Part shown: positions 1 to 10,709 of the stretch, one piece after another
Layout: each line of letters opens with the position of its first letter
How positions within the stretch are numbered: position 1 is the first letter of the stretch
DNA from: Devosia sp. ZB163
GTDB taxonomy: Bacteria > Pseudomonadota > Alphaproteobacteria > Rhizobiales > Devosiaceae
Reading direction: 5' to 3'
Assembly (NCBI RefSeq): GCF_028613635.1
Contig: NZ_JAQRMY010000003.1
Location: 508,787-572,786 of the forward strand
DNA length: 64,000 nucleotides
Position numbers and translations under genes: made by a program
The notes under the pieces: model-generated
Databases searched by the model: none
Seen by the model: the letters and a program-made list of their open reading frames with translations, nothing else
Told to the model about the DNA's origin: nothing

Positions 1-872
1 TGGACGCCGAGGTCCCGGGAATCCTCAAGCGGCTGCGGGGTGAGTGGCCCTGCGTGCCCTTCGGATCGGACGCCGATCGTGCGCCGGCCGGCGGGTGGCC
101 GGGGTCCGTGGCGGCGCCGACAGTCGATCCGTTCCCGCATGGCTATTCGTCCAACCACGCGTGGCGCTTCGAGGCAGGGGAGGCGGGCAGCATCGTACTC
201 GCCATCGACTATCCGGAGGACCATCCGGTGCGGGGCTTGAAGCGGACCGTGACGCCGGACCCAAATGCGAGCGCGATGGATTTCGAGCTCGAGATCGACG
301 TGCGGCGCGATTGCACGCTGCCGATGGGCCTCCACCCGTCGTTCCGGTTGCCGGCGAAGGCGGGGGCGATGCGGATCGAGGTCGGTTCCGAGGTCGCGGG
401 GATGACGTTCCCGGGGCCGGTCGATGCGTCCTCGATCTTCAGGCAGGGGGAACTGCTCGAGCCGTGGCACGATGTGCCGCTGCTCGCCGGCGGGCGGCTC
501 GATGTGCGGCAGGTGCCGTTGCCCCAGGCGACCGAGGAAGTGCTGCAACTGCTCGAGATGCCGGGCAGGGCCGCTCTGTGGAACACGGCGGAGGGCTATC
601 GCGTCAAGCTGGCGTGGGAGGCCGAGCACTTTCCGAGTGCGCTGTTGTGGTTTTCCAACCGGGGGCGGCAGTTCGCGCCCTGGAACGGGCGGCACCTGGC
701 GCTGGGGCTCGAGCCGGTCTGTTCGGCGTTCGACCTGGGCCAGCAGGTTTCGTCGGCCGACAACCCGATCTCGCGACGGGGGACGCCGACGGCGCGGACG
801 TTCCGCGCCGGTGAGCGGTTCGTGACCCAGTACCGGATCGAGGTGGAGGCGGCGGAGATCGAGCAGGGTTGA
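1..872 (+). CDS. Aldose 1-epimerase (mutarotase-like) protein, 5' partial
   Basis: The frame is open from the window edge to the TGA at 870-872, so the start codon lies upstream; 289 residues are visible. The protein matches the galactose-mutarotase-like beta-sandwich family. Visible marks are GEWPCVPFG near the start, a GLHPSFRL segment with the conserved histidine, and ALGLEPV near the C-terminus carrying the likely general-base glutamate. Such enzymes interconvert sugar anomers in the cytoplasm. It converges on the GH38/lactonase operon and may supply the right anomer to the sugar dehydrogenase at 7538, but that link is inferred. The substrate cannot be read from the sequence. Confidence 0.85.
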   Translation, partial: DAEVPGILKRLRGEWPCVPFGSDADRAPAGGWPGSVAAPTVDPFPHGYSSNHAWRFEAGEAGSIVLAIDYPEDHPVRGLKRTVTPDPNASAMDFELEIDVRRDCTLPMGLHPSFRLPAKAGAMRIEVGSEVAGMTFPGPVDASSIFRQGELLEPWHDVPLLAGGRLDVRQVPLPQATEEVLQLLEMPGRAALWNTAEGYRVKLAWEAEHFPSALLWFSNRGRQFAPWNGRHLALGLEPVCSAFDLGQQVSSADNPISRRGTPTARTFRAGERFVTQYRIEVEAAEIEQG

Positions 873-876
873 ACTG

Positions 877-980
877 CCCCTCACCCCGGCCCTCTCCCTA
901 GCGGGGAGAGGGGGCGATGGGGCAGCGGTCGTGCGGTGAGCGTCCCCTCTCCCCAATGGGGAGAGGGTCAGGGTGAGGGC
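877..980. repeat. REP-like GC-rich palindromic element
   Basis: The left side has CCCTCACCCCGG followed by CCCTCTCCC, and the right side has GGGGAGAGGG followed by TCAGGGTGAGGG, so the ends are near-perfect inverted copies. Two inner hairpins, CCCTCTCCC/GGGGAGAGGG near 890-912 and CCCCTCTCCCC/GGGGAGAGGG near 944-967, lie inside. It fills the gap between two convergent genes, a typical place for REP/BIME elements of alphaproteobacteria, and could act as a bidirectional terminator or mRNA stabiliser. Confidence 0.8.
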
Positions 981-993
981 TGCCTGCTCGTGG

Positions 994-3621
994 TCAGTTC
1001 GCGAACCGTACGAGGACCGTGCGGATCTCGAGCGGGGCGAGGTCGACGCTCAGCGTCTTGCCGTCGAGCTTGAGGGCCTGGCCCGGGTGCTCGATGGGGT
1101 CGGCGCTGCGGGCGGCGGCAGGCCGGCCGGTGAAGGTCACCGTCTGGGACTGCCTGTCACCCGAGAGGTTCTGCAGGCGCAGCACCACCCAGCCGTCATC
1201 CTCGCCCGGCTTGGTGGTCACCAGCACGGGGGCCTTGCCGGTCGAGAGGTAGCTGTCCGAGCGCTTGCCGGTCGGGGCGATGTCACGCATGGCGACCGGC
1301 GGAACGGCGACTTCGGCGGCGAACTTGGCCGATGCGGCGGCGTCAGTCGGGCCCTTGCCGGTGGTCAGGCGATAGCGCAGCGGGATGCGTCCGCTCTGGG
1401 CCGACTTGAAGTTGACCAGCCAGTGGTTGTTGAGCGCCCAGCTCATGATGGTCGGGCCCTCGGGCTGGAGCGTGCGGTTCCACTTGCCGGTGGTGATGCC
1501 ACCCAGGTGGGCGAGCGGCGTATCGAGCGGAACGACGGTGACGTTGCGATCGCCGTCGCTCACCGAGGCCCAGCGGCCGAGCGGATACCAGTCCTTGGCG
1601 GCGCCATCGAGCTGGTCCTTGTTGGGCACGGAGGGCACGCCGTTGAGATCGAGCAGGAAGTCGGCGCGCTTCAAGTTGAACGGGAAGGCGATGAACACCG
1701 CCTCGGCCTCCGGATGCTCGAGCTTGTCGATGCTCCAGTCGACGACGACGCATTTGGTATCGGCATCGAGGGCATAGACGACGGTCGCGGCCGAGACGCC
1801 GGGGGCTTCGATGCGGACGGTGATCGAGGCGCGGCCTTCGTAGATGCTGGCATCCTCGAGCGTCACGCTGCTGGCGGTTTCGCGCCGCCACGGCGTGTCC
1901 TTGTGGCCGGTGAAGAACTCCGGCTTGTCGAAGCTGATGTCGGCGATGGCCAGCCGGTCGTCGGGCGAGTCCACGGTCTCGTAGACATACTCGCCGGGGC
2001 CCCAGCCCTGGTACTTGCCGGCGAAATCGTGGTTCTGCTCCTTGTCGAAGAGCTCGGCGATGGCGCCGGTCTTCCTGCCGATCCGCACCCGGTAGTGCCT
2101 GTTCTCGATGGTATCGCCGCTGGCCTTGAGGTCAGCAGAGGGGACGCCGTCCTCGAGGTTGAGGAAGGCGTAGCCCATGGGCGGAATGGTGCCGGCGACG
2201 CGCCGGATCTCCGGGTAGGGGCGGGGGCCGCCCCAGGTGCTGCGGCGGTTGAAGAAGGTATCGAGCATGCCGACCGGGGCGGCGCCGCCGCGCGGCTCAG
2301 GCTCCTCGACGATGACCTTGCGCTCCCAGGGCAGGGTGTTGAAGACGAGCACATCCCGGATGCCTGAATCCTTGAAGGCCTCCTTGGGGTCGAGATTGCC
2401 GAGGTTGAAGATGCCTTCCGGGCCCTTGGTGCCGAGGGGTGCGGCGAGCGCGTTGGCCGCTTTCGCCACCGCGTTGTGACCTTCCATGGCGGCGGTGTAG
2501 GCGAAGCCGGCCTTGCGGTTCCATTGCGCCTGGCTGAACAGCGAATGTGGCGCCTCGACGGATGAGTAGGCGCCCCAGGTGTGCTCGTCGAAGAGCGTCA
2601 TCGACTCGTAGGTGCGATCGGCCAGCTCGGCGTTCCAGTCGGTCGCGCCCTGGCTGCGGCGCCAGCTTTCCAGCGTTTCGCCGATGCCGACGATCTCGTG
2701 CGCGGCGCGGTTCACCGCGACCTCGAAGGCCGAGGAGCCGACGCCGTCGGCCCAGTGGTCGGTCCAGTCGCCGCGCTGGGTGCCTATGACGCCGGCGTAC
2801 TTCTCCTCCAGCAGGCGACCGAAATCGGTGACCGTGATGAACTCCATCCGGTACGGACGGCCTTCCTCATTCCAGCGCTTCACGAACTCGGGCATGCGCG
2901 CGTCGGGCGGGCCGTTGTCGACGCGGACCGGGTGGGTGGACTCGCAGTAGAGGAAATCGAAGGGGTAGCTGTCGTCGTTCTCGAGTTCGTCGATCCAGCG
3001 CGGCAGCAGGCGATCGACCAGATCCCAGTTGCCGAGGCCGGCCTGGCTGCGGCCGAAGAGGTAGTGGTAGCCGTTCCAGGCCAGCACCTGCTTGCCGCTC
3101 GGGCCTTCCCAGCGGAACGCGCCGGGGAAGGGCTTGGGGCGGGCGCCGCGGATCGGGTTGATGGCGGCGGTGTAGAACTTGATGCCGAGGTCCGCCAGCA
3201 GGTCGGCATAGAGCCAGGAGACGCCGTTGACGTCGTCCTGCATCGCCGCCTCGACCGAGAAGCCGAACTCGTCGCGGATGGCGCGGAGCGGGTAGAGCGA
3301 GCGGTGCATCTGCTCGATGTTGAGCAGCGGCGTCATGTTGTACTGCATGCCGGCGATATCGATGCGGCCCTGCTCGTGCCAGTGGCGGAACCGGCTGATC
3401 TCGCCGGGACTGGCCTGGCGCAGGTACTTGAGGAAGGGACCGGTGGTCTCCACCGTCCAGCGATACTGTGCTTCGACGGGGTAGCTGTCGGTCTTCTCGA
3501 TCAGGTCGAGGGCCTGGCCGACGAACTCGCCGTGCTGGCGCAGCGCCAGCTCCTGGTAATCGGTGAACCCGATATCGGTATGGGCATGGTTGCAGACGTA
3601 TATCGTCTTGATCTTGCTCAT
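994..3621 (-). CDS. GH38 alpha-mannosidase-like glycoside hydrolase
   Basis: This is an 875-residue protein without a signal peptide. The N-terminal HAHTDIGFTD (residues 12-21) matches the GH38 zinc-binding His-x-Asp region. The QDDVNGVSW segment near residue 127 sits where GH38 enzymes carry the nucleophile aspartate, and FDEHTWGAYSS supplies a later conserved histidine. A GH38 middle and C-terminal beta-rich region follows. It should hydrolyse alpha-mannosidic or related bonds in the cytoplasm after import. It is the last gene of the leftward operon, 25 bp after its paralogue, and shares the HTDIG and EHTWGA marks with it. The exact linkage is unknown. Confidence 0.85.
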   Translation of the reverse strand: MSKIKTIYVCNHAHTDIGFTDYQELALRQHGEFVGQALDLIEKTDSYPVEAQYRWTVETTGPFLKYLRQASPGEISRFRHWHEQGRIDIAGMQYNMTPLLNIEQMHRSLYPLRAIRDEFGFSVEAAMQDDVNGVSWLYADLLADLGIKFYTAAINPIRGARPKPFPGAFRWEGPSGKQVLAWNGYHYLFGRSQAGLGNWDLVDRLLPRWIDELENDDSYPFDFLYCESTHPVRVDNGPPDARMPEFVKRWNEEGRPYRMEFITVTDFGRLLEEKYAGVIGTQRGDWTDHWADGVGSSAFEVAVNRAAHEIVGIGETLESWRRSQGATDWNAELADRTYESMTLFDEHTWGAYSSVEAPHSLFSQAQWNRKAGFAYTAAMEGHNAVAKAANALAAPLGTKGPEGIFNLGNLDPKEAFKDSGIRDVLVFNTLPWERKVIVEEPEPRGGAAPVGMLDTFFNRRSTWGGPRPYPEIRRVAGTIPPMGYAFLNLEDGVPSADLKASGDTIENRHYRVRIGRKTGAIAELFDKEQNHDFAGKYQGWGPGEYVYETVDSPDDRLAIADISFDKPEFFTGHKDTPWRRETASSVTLEDASIYEGRASITVRIEAPGVSAATVVYALDADTKCVVVDWSIDKLEHPEAEAVFIAFPFNLKRADFLLDLNGVPSVPNKDQLDGAAKDWYPLGRWASVSDGDRNVTVVPLDTPLAHLGGITTGKWNRTLQPEGPTIMSWALNNHWLVNFKSAQSGRIPLRYRLTTGKGPTDAAASAKFAAEVAVPPVAMRDIAPTGKRSDSYLSTGKAPVLVTTKPGEDDGWVVLRLQNLSGDRQSQTVTFTGRPAAARSADPIEHPGQALKLDGKTLSVDLAPLEIRTVLVRFAN

Positions 3622-3646
3622 GGTTTCTTCTCCTCCCAGTATCTGC

Positions 3647-6265
3647 TCAGGTCAGTGCAATGCGGGTCCAGGCGCGGGGCGCGACGGTGAAGCTGACGGC
3701 GCCCGCGCTCAGCGGCAGGGGTTCGATCTCGTCGCCGGAGAGCGAGGTGCGGCTGGCCTTGGTGGGCTTGAAGCTGCCGGCCCCGACCTTCGCCGCCACC
3801 GGTTCGTCGCCGGGGTTGAGGATGGTTAGGGCGACGCCATTGCCGGACTGCTCGAGCCGGGTGAGCAGCGCCGTGCCGAGCTCGGGCTTGAGCAGGCTTG
3901 CCTCGCCCGTCCGCACCGCGCCGCGTTCGGCAAAGAGGTGGGCCGCCAGAGGCTGGGCGTAGGCGAGGGCGGCCTGGGCCGATGCGCCGATCTCGCGGCG
4001 GGTCGAGGGGACGACGACGAAGCGGAACTTGGTCTGCCCGCCCTGATCGGCCTGGAAGTTGGTGCTCCAGTAGTTGTTGGTGAGCCAGGCGATGAGCGTT
4101 GGGCGCTCGCGGACGACGCGGCCGTCGGGGTCGCCGAAGCGGCCGAAGGTGAAGCCGCCGACCTGCCAGAGCGGCGCATCGGGGCAGGCGACGGTCAGCT
4201 CGTGCTGGTTGTCGCCGATGCGGATGAAGCGCTGTGCCGTGATGTAGTGCCGGCTGGCGTAGGGGAGCTGCTCGTCGTCGAGCCTGGTCACTGCGCCGCC
4301 GGTTTCGTAGTGGCAATCCCAGTTGGCGCCGAGGGCGGCGGGCATGGGCAGGTAGAGCGCATGCGGCTCGGCGAGCGGCTGTTTCGTGACGGTCGCTTCG
4401 ACATGGAGCGCGCCTTCGTCGCCGACGAGGCGGTAGAGCACATCGACCTTGTCGCCGTTGGGCAGCTCGAAGGACTGGGTGACCTGGGCGCTGCCGCGCT
4501 CGACGCTTTCAGTCGTGCCGGTGAGCGAACCGGAATGGCGCTCGGCCTTCCAGTCCCGGTGCCAGGCCCGGTTCCAGTCGGGGGACTCGATCTCGACATT
4601 ATCGAACATGTCGGTGCGGATGCCCGAAGCGATCTGCTCGAGCACCGGCACGCCGAACTTCAGGTGCTCTGCCGCTTCGCCGGCATACTCGGTGCCGTCG
4701 AGCTTGAGCGAAGTGACGCCGCCGGTCCTGCGGTCGACGGTGACGCTGATCCGGCCGTTGGAGAGCACGCCATCGCGGGCCGTGAGCTTGGCGGCGTCGG
4801 CGATGCGCACCTTGGCGGCGGGAATGGTGACGTAGGAGAGGGGCGGCACGTCGACCGGAGCGATCCAGTAGGCGCGGTCGTCAGCGAGGTCGGACATGAC
4901 GACGTCCTGGCGCTGGATGCGGTGCGAGGAGGGGCCGGTAGGGATCAGGTCCTCGAGGCCGAAGCCGCGCCTGGGATCGGGCGCTCCGCCCATGGGCGGC
5001 AGGTAGGGCAGGCGGACCGACTGCTTCACCGCGAAGGCGTGCGGGTTGTAGAGCAGCAGGGTCGGCTCCTCGCCGCCGGCGTCGATGGCGAGGCGCTCGA
5101 GGCCGTCGCGGCGCAGCATGCGGGCGATGCTGGCGCCGTCGGCGACGGTGGCGAGCTTGAGCAGCTGCTGGGTGCGGGTTTCGGGCGACCAGGGCTGGCT
5201 GATCGAGCGGTCGGCGCCCCAGGTGTGCTCGGCGTAGAGCGCGAGGCCCTTGCGCGCGGTGTCGTGCAGCATGGCGCGACGGCGCGGCTCTTCGGTCGGG
5301 TGCCAGGCGTCGAGGCCGGTGGCGGCGTCGAGGTCGCGCTGGCCGCGCATGGCCTGCGCCGTCTCGTGCGCGGTCGAACCGGCGCCGAAGTTCCACCAGT
5401 CGGTCCAGTCGCCGCGCATGGTGCTCATGGTATCGGCCGGCTGCTGGCGGACGCGATCGAAGAACTCGGTGATGGTGCCGATGCGCAGCTTCACGCCGCC
5501 GGTCGAGGCGTTGCCCTCGTTGAAGCGGCGGACGAAATCGGGCAGGGCGGCCTGCGGCGAGCCGTTGTCGTGATAGCGGATGTTGGTGATCTGCATCATG
5601 AGGAACGGATGCGGATAGCCGCCGTCCTCCCAGCGCTTCGTCCACTTGGGCACGCGGTGGCGGGCCTGCTCCATGTCGACCGGGATCATCAGGCTGCGGT
5701 CGGACGTGGCGCCGTAGATGAAGCCGTTATAGGCGGTGATGGTGCGACCGCCCGGCGCCTGCCAGTTGAAGGCGCGCGGCCAGGGTGCGAGCGCGTGGCC
5801 GTAGTGCTCGTTGATGGCCATGGATATGCCGGTGATGCCGTGGTCGAGCAGCGCATCGACAACGCCCCAGGGCAGGCCGTTGACGTCGGTGTTCATGGCC
5901 GATCGTACGGTGATGCCGAGGTCGCGGAAGAACCGGAGCGGCTTCAGCACGTCGAGGACCATCGAGTGGTCCATGAGCGGAGTCATATGCCAGCCCATGC
6001 CGGCGACATCGATCTGGCCGCGCTTGACGGCGGCGAGGAAGCGGTCGCGGTCGGTGTTGGTGGCGTTCACCCACCAGTCCATCGTTCCGCCGGTGATCTC
6101 GCAGGTCCAGCGGAAGCGGGCGTCGTCGGGGTAGTCCGCCGTCGCTTCGGCGATATCGAGCGCCTCGTCGATGAAGCGGCGGTGGAGTTCCATCACCACC
6201 GGCTGGGGGTGGGTATAGCCGATGTCGGTATGGCTGTGATGGACGAAGAGGATCTCGTTGATCAT
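3647..6265 (-). CDS. GH38 alpha-mannosidase-like glycoside hydrolase, paralogue
   Basis: The 872-residue product begins with MINEILFVHHSHTDIGYTHP, containing the GH38 His-x-Asp zinc motif. MNTDVNGLPW near residue 125 is the likely nucleophile region, and AEHTWGADRS gives the later conserved histidine. There is no signal peptide. It lies between the lactonase gene (44 bp upstream) and the second GH38 gene (25 bp downstream) and is surely co-transcribed with both. The two paralogues have diverged clearly, especially in their C-terminal halves, so they may cut different linkages of one imported oligosaccharide. Family assignment is firm; substrate is not. Confidence 0.85.
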   Translation of the reverse strand: MINEILFVHHSHTDIGYTHPQPVVMELHRRFIDEALDIAEATADYPDDARFRWTCEITGGTMDWWVNATNTDRDRFLAAVKRGQIDVAGMGWHMTPLMDHSMVLDVLKPLRFFRDLGITVRSAMNTDVNGLPWGVVDALLDHGITGISMAINEHYGHALAPWPRAFNWQAPGGRTITAYNGFIYGATSDRSLMIPVDMEQARHRVPKWTKRWEDGGYPHPFLMMQITNIRYHDNGSPQAALPDFVRRFNEGNASTGGVKLRIGTITEFFDRVRQQPADTMSTMRGDWTDWWNFGAGSTAHETAQAMRGQRDLDAATGLDAWHPTEEPRRRAMLHDTARKGLALYAEHTWGADRSISQPWSPETRTQQLLKLATVADGASIARMLRRDGLERLAIDAGGEEPTLLLYNPHAFAVKQSVRLPYLPPMGGAPDPRRGFGLEDLIPTGPSSHRIQRQDVVMSDLADDRAYWIAPVDVPPLSYVTIPAAKVRIADAAKLTARDGVLSNGRISVTVDRRTGGVTSLKLDGTEYAGEAAEHLKFGVPVLEQIASGIRTDMFDNVEIESPDWNRAWHRDWKAERHSGSLTGTTESVERGSAQVTQSFELPNGDKVDVLYRLVGDEGALHVEATVTKQPLAEPHALYLPMPAALGANWDCHYETGGAVTRLDDEQLPYASRHYITAQRFIRIGDNQHELTVACPDAPLWQVGGFTFGRFGDPDGRVVRERPTLIAWLTNNYWSTNFQADQGGQTKFRFVVVPSTRREIGASAQAALAYAQPLAAHLFAERGAVRTGEASLLKPELGTALLTRLEQSGNGVALTILNPGDEPVAAKVGAGSFKPTKASRTSLSGDEIEPLPLSAGAVSFTVAPRAWTRIALT

Positions 6266-6309
6266 GGGTGGCCCGCTGGCGGTAGAGGTGGGTGAGGGAT
6301 AGCGCCGGC

Positions 6310-7404
6310 CTAGAAGGCGGCGAGCTTGACCGACATCGGCGTGCCGATCTCGAGATGCTGGATGGGTTCCGAAAGTGTCCCGCTGGCGTGGTCGACGCGG
6401 AAGACGGTGAGGCGGTCGGAATCCTGGTTGGCGACGACGAGGTGCTTGCCCGAGGGCGAGAAGGCGAGGTCGCGTGGAGTGTTGCCGCCGCTCTTGACGC
6501 GCGCGGTCCGGGTCAGCCTGCCGTCGGCTTCGATGCGGAGGACGAGGATTTCGTCGCAGACGCGCAGCGAGACGAAGAGGTGCCGGTTGTCGGGGGCGAG
6601 GAGGATGCCGGCCGACTGCACGATGCCGCCGTCGAGCGAGGGGATGCGGAAGGCGTCGCGCTGGCTCAGTGCGCCGGTCGTGGGATCGACTGCGAGACTG
6701 ACGACCGTCGCGATCAGCTCGCTGACGACGAAGAGCGCGCTGCCGTCGGGATGGAAGACGAGGTGGCGCGGGCCGAGCCCGGGCGGGAAGGCGAAGTCCT
6801 TGTCCGGTGCGCGGGTCAGGCTGCCATCGTTACCGAAGTCGTAGGCGACGAGCTTGTCGATGCCGAGATCGGCGACATAGACGACGTCGCCGGCGGGAGA
6901 TGAAACCACGCAGTGCGCGTGGGCGCTCAACTGGCGGTCGCGGTTCGGGCCGCTGCCCGTGTGGCGCACGCTGGCGATGGGATCGCCGAGCGATCCATCG
7001 GTTCCGATGGGGAAGACCGTGAGGGCGGCGTCGGGGTAACCCTCGGGGTTGGCGCCGTTGTAGTTGGCGACCAGGAGGAAACGGCCGTCGCGCGAGAGGC
7101 TGGCGTGGCAGGCCTCGTTGCCGAGCGTGGGCTGGCGGCCGATGAGCCGCAGGCCTTCCGCCTCGACGGCATAGGCGGCGATGGCGCTCTGGTTCGTGCC
7201 GGTGATCTCGCAGGTCGAATAGAGCCGCCCGCGTGCCGGGTCGGTCACCAGCCAGGCCGTGTCGTCCACGCCGCCGGTGAAGTCGGCGAGGCGAAGCTCA
7301 CCCGTGTCGTCGTTGAAGACCAGCCGCCCGATGCCCTGGCCGTTGGCAGCCCCGTACTGGGGCATCGGGCGCGTGAGGCTCCCGGTGAACGCATAAATGG
7401 GCAC
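6310..7404 (-). CDS. Beta-propeller lactonase (6-phosphogluconolactonase-like family)
   Basis: The 364-residue protein has repeated blades such as GRFLLVANY, GDVVYVADLG, GSALFVVSEL, NRHLFVSLR and GKHLVVANQD, typical of the seven-bladed lactonase family. I chose the GTG at 7404 because a strong ribosome site (GGGGAGGG) lies 4-5 bases upstream; an ATG further upstream adds a residue stretch that does not look like this family. Lactonases of this fold open sugar lactones to acids. As first gene of the leftward operon, facing a sugar dehydrogenase and an acid-sugar dehydratase, it fits the second step of an oxidative sugar pathway. A muconate-lactonizing role is a less likely alternative. Confidence 0.8.
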   Translation of the reverse strand: MPIYAFTGSLTRPMPQYGAANGQGIGRLVFNDDTGELRLADFTGGVDDTAWLVTDPARGRLYSTCEITGTNQSAIAAYAVEAEGLRLIGRQPTLGNEACHASLSRDGRFLLVANYNGANPEGYPDAALTVFPIGTDGSLGDPIASVRHTGSGPNRDRQLSAHAHCVVSSPAGDVVYVADLGIDKLVAYDFGNDGSLTRAPDKDFAFPPGLGPRHLVFHPDGSALFVVSELIATVVSLAVDPTTGALSQRDAFRIPSLDGGIVQSAGILLAPDNRHLFVSLRVCDEILVLRIEADGRLTRTARVKSGGNTPRDLAFSPSGKHLVVANQDSDRLTVFRVDHASGTLSEPIQHLEIGTPMSVKLAAF

Positions 7405-7482
7405 GTCGCCCTCCCCTTTGCCCTGCTTCGTGCCGCTTTCGTGCGGCTTCGCGCTGCCCCCCTCGGGCACCGCGGAAGTCGA

Positions 7483-7522
7483 TTGACACGACTAGTATGG
7501 TAGAACTACAAGTATTTGACAA
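7483..7522. promoter_or_regulatory. Overlapping face-to-face promoters with a central operator dyad
   Basis: Rightward promoter: TTGACA at 7483-7488 and TACAAG at 7507-7512, spacer 18. Leftward promoter: TTGTCA at 7517-7522 and CATACT at 7494-7499, spacer 17. Between them lies the dyad T-N-GTAG-AA-CTAC-N-A at 7498-7511. The TNGT...ACNA pattern resembles GntR/FCD operators, although the spacing is longer than in FadR. The GntR/FCD gene at 13853 is the natural candidate to bind it. A repressor here would shut both operons at once. Confidence 0.6.
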
Positions 7523-7537
7523 GGGAGGGAGCTGGCG

Positions 7538-8329
7538 TTGAGCGATCAAGTCAACAATGCGGGCGACACGGTGCTGGTGACCGGCGCGGCCATGGGCATC
7601 GGCCGCGGCGTCGCCGAAGTGCTGACGGCCGAGGGCAAGAATCTCGTGCTGTTCGACAAGGACGGCGAGGCGCTCGAGGCGACCGCGAAGGCGCTGGGCG
7701 GCAAGCATGCCATCAAAGTCGGCTCGGTGACGGACCTGAGCGATTGCGAGGCTGCGGTGCAGCTCGCGGTCGACCGCTTCGGCGGGCTCGGCGGCGTCTC
7801 CCACAATGCCGGCATCCAGACCTATGGCGACGCGGTGACGACGACGCCCGAACTCTGGGCGAAGACGCTCGATGTGAATCTCACCGGCGGCTTCTATGTC
7901 GCCAAGGCAGCGATGCCGGAGCTGCGCCGGAACAAGGGCGCCATCGTTCTTACGGCCTCGGTGCAGGGCATGGCCGCGCAGAAGGGGGCGCTCGCCTATG
8001 TCGTCTCCAAGCACGGCCTTATCGGGCTGGTCACCGGAATGGCGATGGACGAAGCCGCGAACGGCGTGCGCGTCCTCGGCGTCGCACCGGGTTCGGTGGA
8101 AACGCCGATGCTGCGCTGGGCCATCAATCTCGATCCCAATCCCAAGGCGCTCGATGACGAAATCGACGCCATGCATCCCATCGGCCGGCGTGGCCAGCCA
8201 AGGGAGATCGGGGAGGTCATCGCATTCCTCCTCTCGGACAAAGCGTCGTTCATGACCGGCGAAACGGTGCGCGTCGACGGGGGCATGCTCGCACGCATCC
8301 CCGGCGCGCCCCGCAAGGCCGATCAGTAG
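7538..8329 (+). CDS. SDR-family NAD-dependent sugar dehydrogenase (probable)
   Basis: This 263-residue classical short-chain dehydrogenase has the TGAAMGIG cofactor motif (residues 15-22), NAG at 90-92, catalytic Ser141, Tyr154 and Lys158, and an aspartate at residue 40 that favours NAD over NADP. The start is TTG, supported by AAGGGAGGGA at 7521-7530. It heads the rightward operon. With the facing lactonase and the dehydratase directly downstream (16 bp), oxidation of an aldose to its lactone is the most economical role. SDR substrates cannot be told from sequence, so 'sugar' rests on context. Confidence 0.8.
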   Translation: MSDQVNNAGDTVLVTGAAMGIGRGVAEVLTAEGKNLVLFDKDGEALEATAKALGGKHAIKVGSVTDLSDCEAAVQLAVDRFGGLGGVSHNAGIQTYGDAVTTTPELWAKTLDVNLTGGFYVAKAAMPELRRNKGAIVLTASVQGMAAQKGALAYVVSKHGLIGLVTGMAMDEAANGVRVLGVAPGSVETPMLRWAINLDPNPKALDDEIDAMHPIGRRGQPREIGEVIAFLLSDKASFMTGETVRVDGGMLARIPGAPRKADQ

Positions 8330-8345
8330 TCAGAGCTCGGTATTC

Positions 8346-9569
<1,224 letters not shown>

Positions 9570-9580
9570 GGGACCGCGGA

Positions 9581-10669
<1,089 letters not shown>

Positions 10670-10709
10670 CGGCAGCGAGAACGACAGAACCAAAAAGGGA
10701 GAGAACGTT

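Noticed and set aside
973-2367. Long open frame antisense to the first GH38 gene
   Set aside because: It mirrors the codon pattern of a GC-rich gene, has no family resemblance and lies fully inside the clear GH38 gene.
3938-6295. 785-codon open frame antisense to the second GH38 gene
   Set aside because: Low-complexity Gly/Ala/Val/Asp/Arg composition typical of antisense reading in GC-rich DNA; GH38 motifs on the other strand are decisive.
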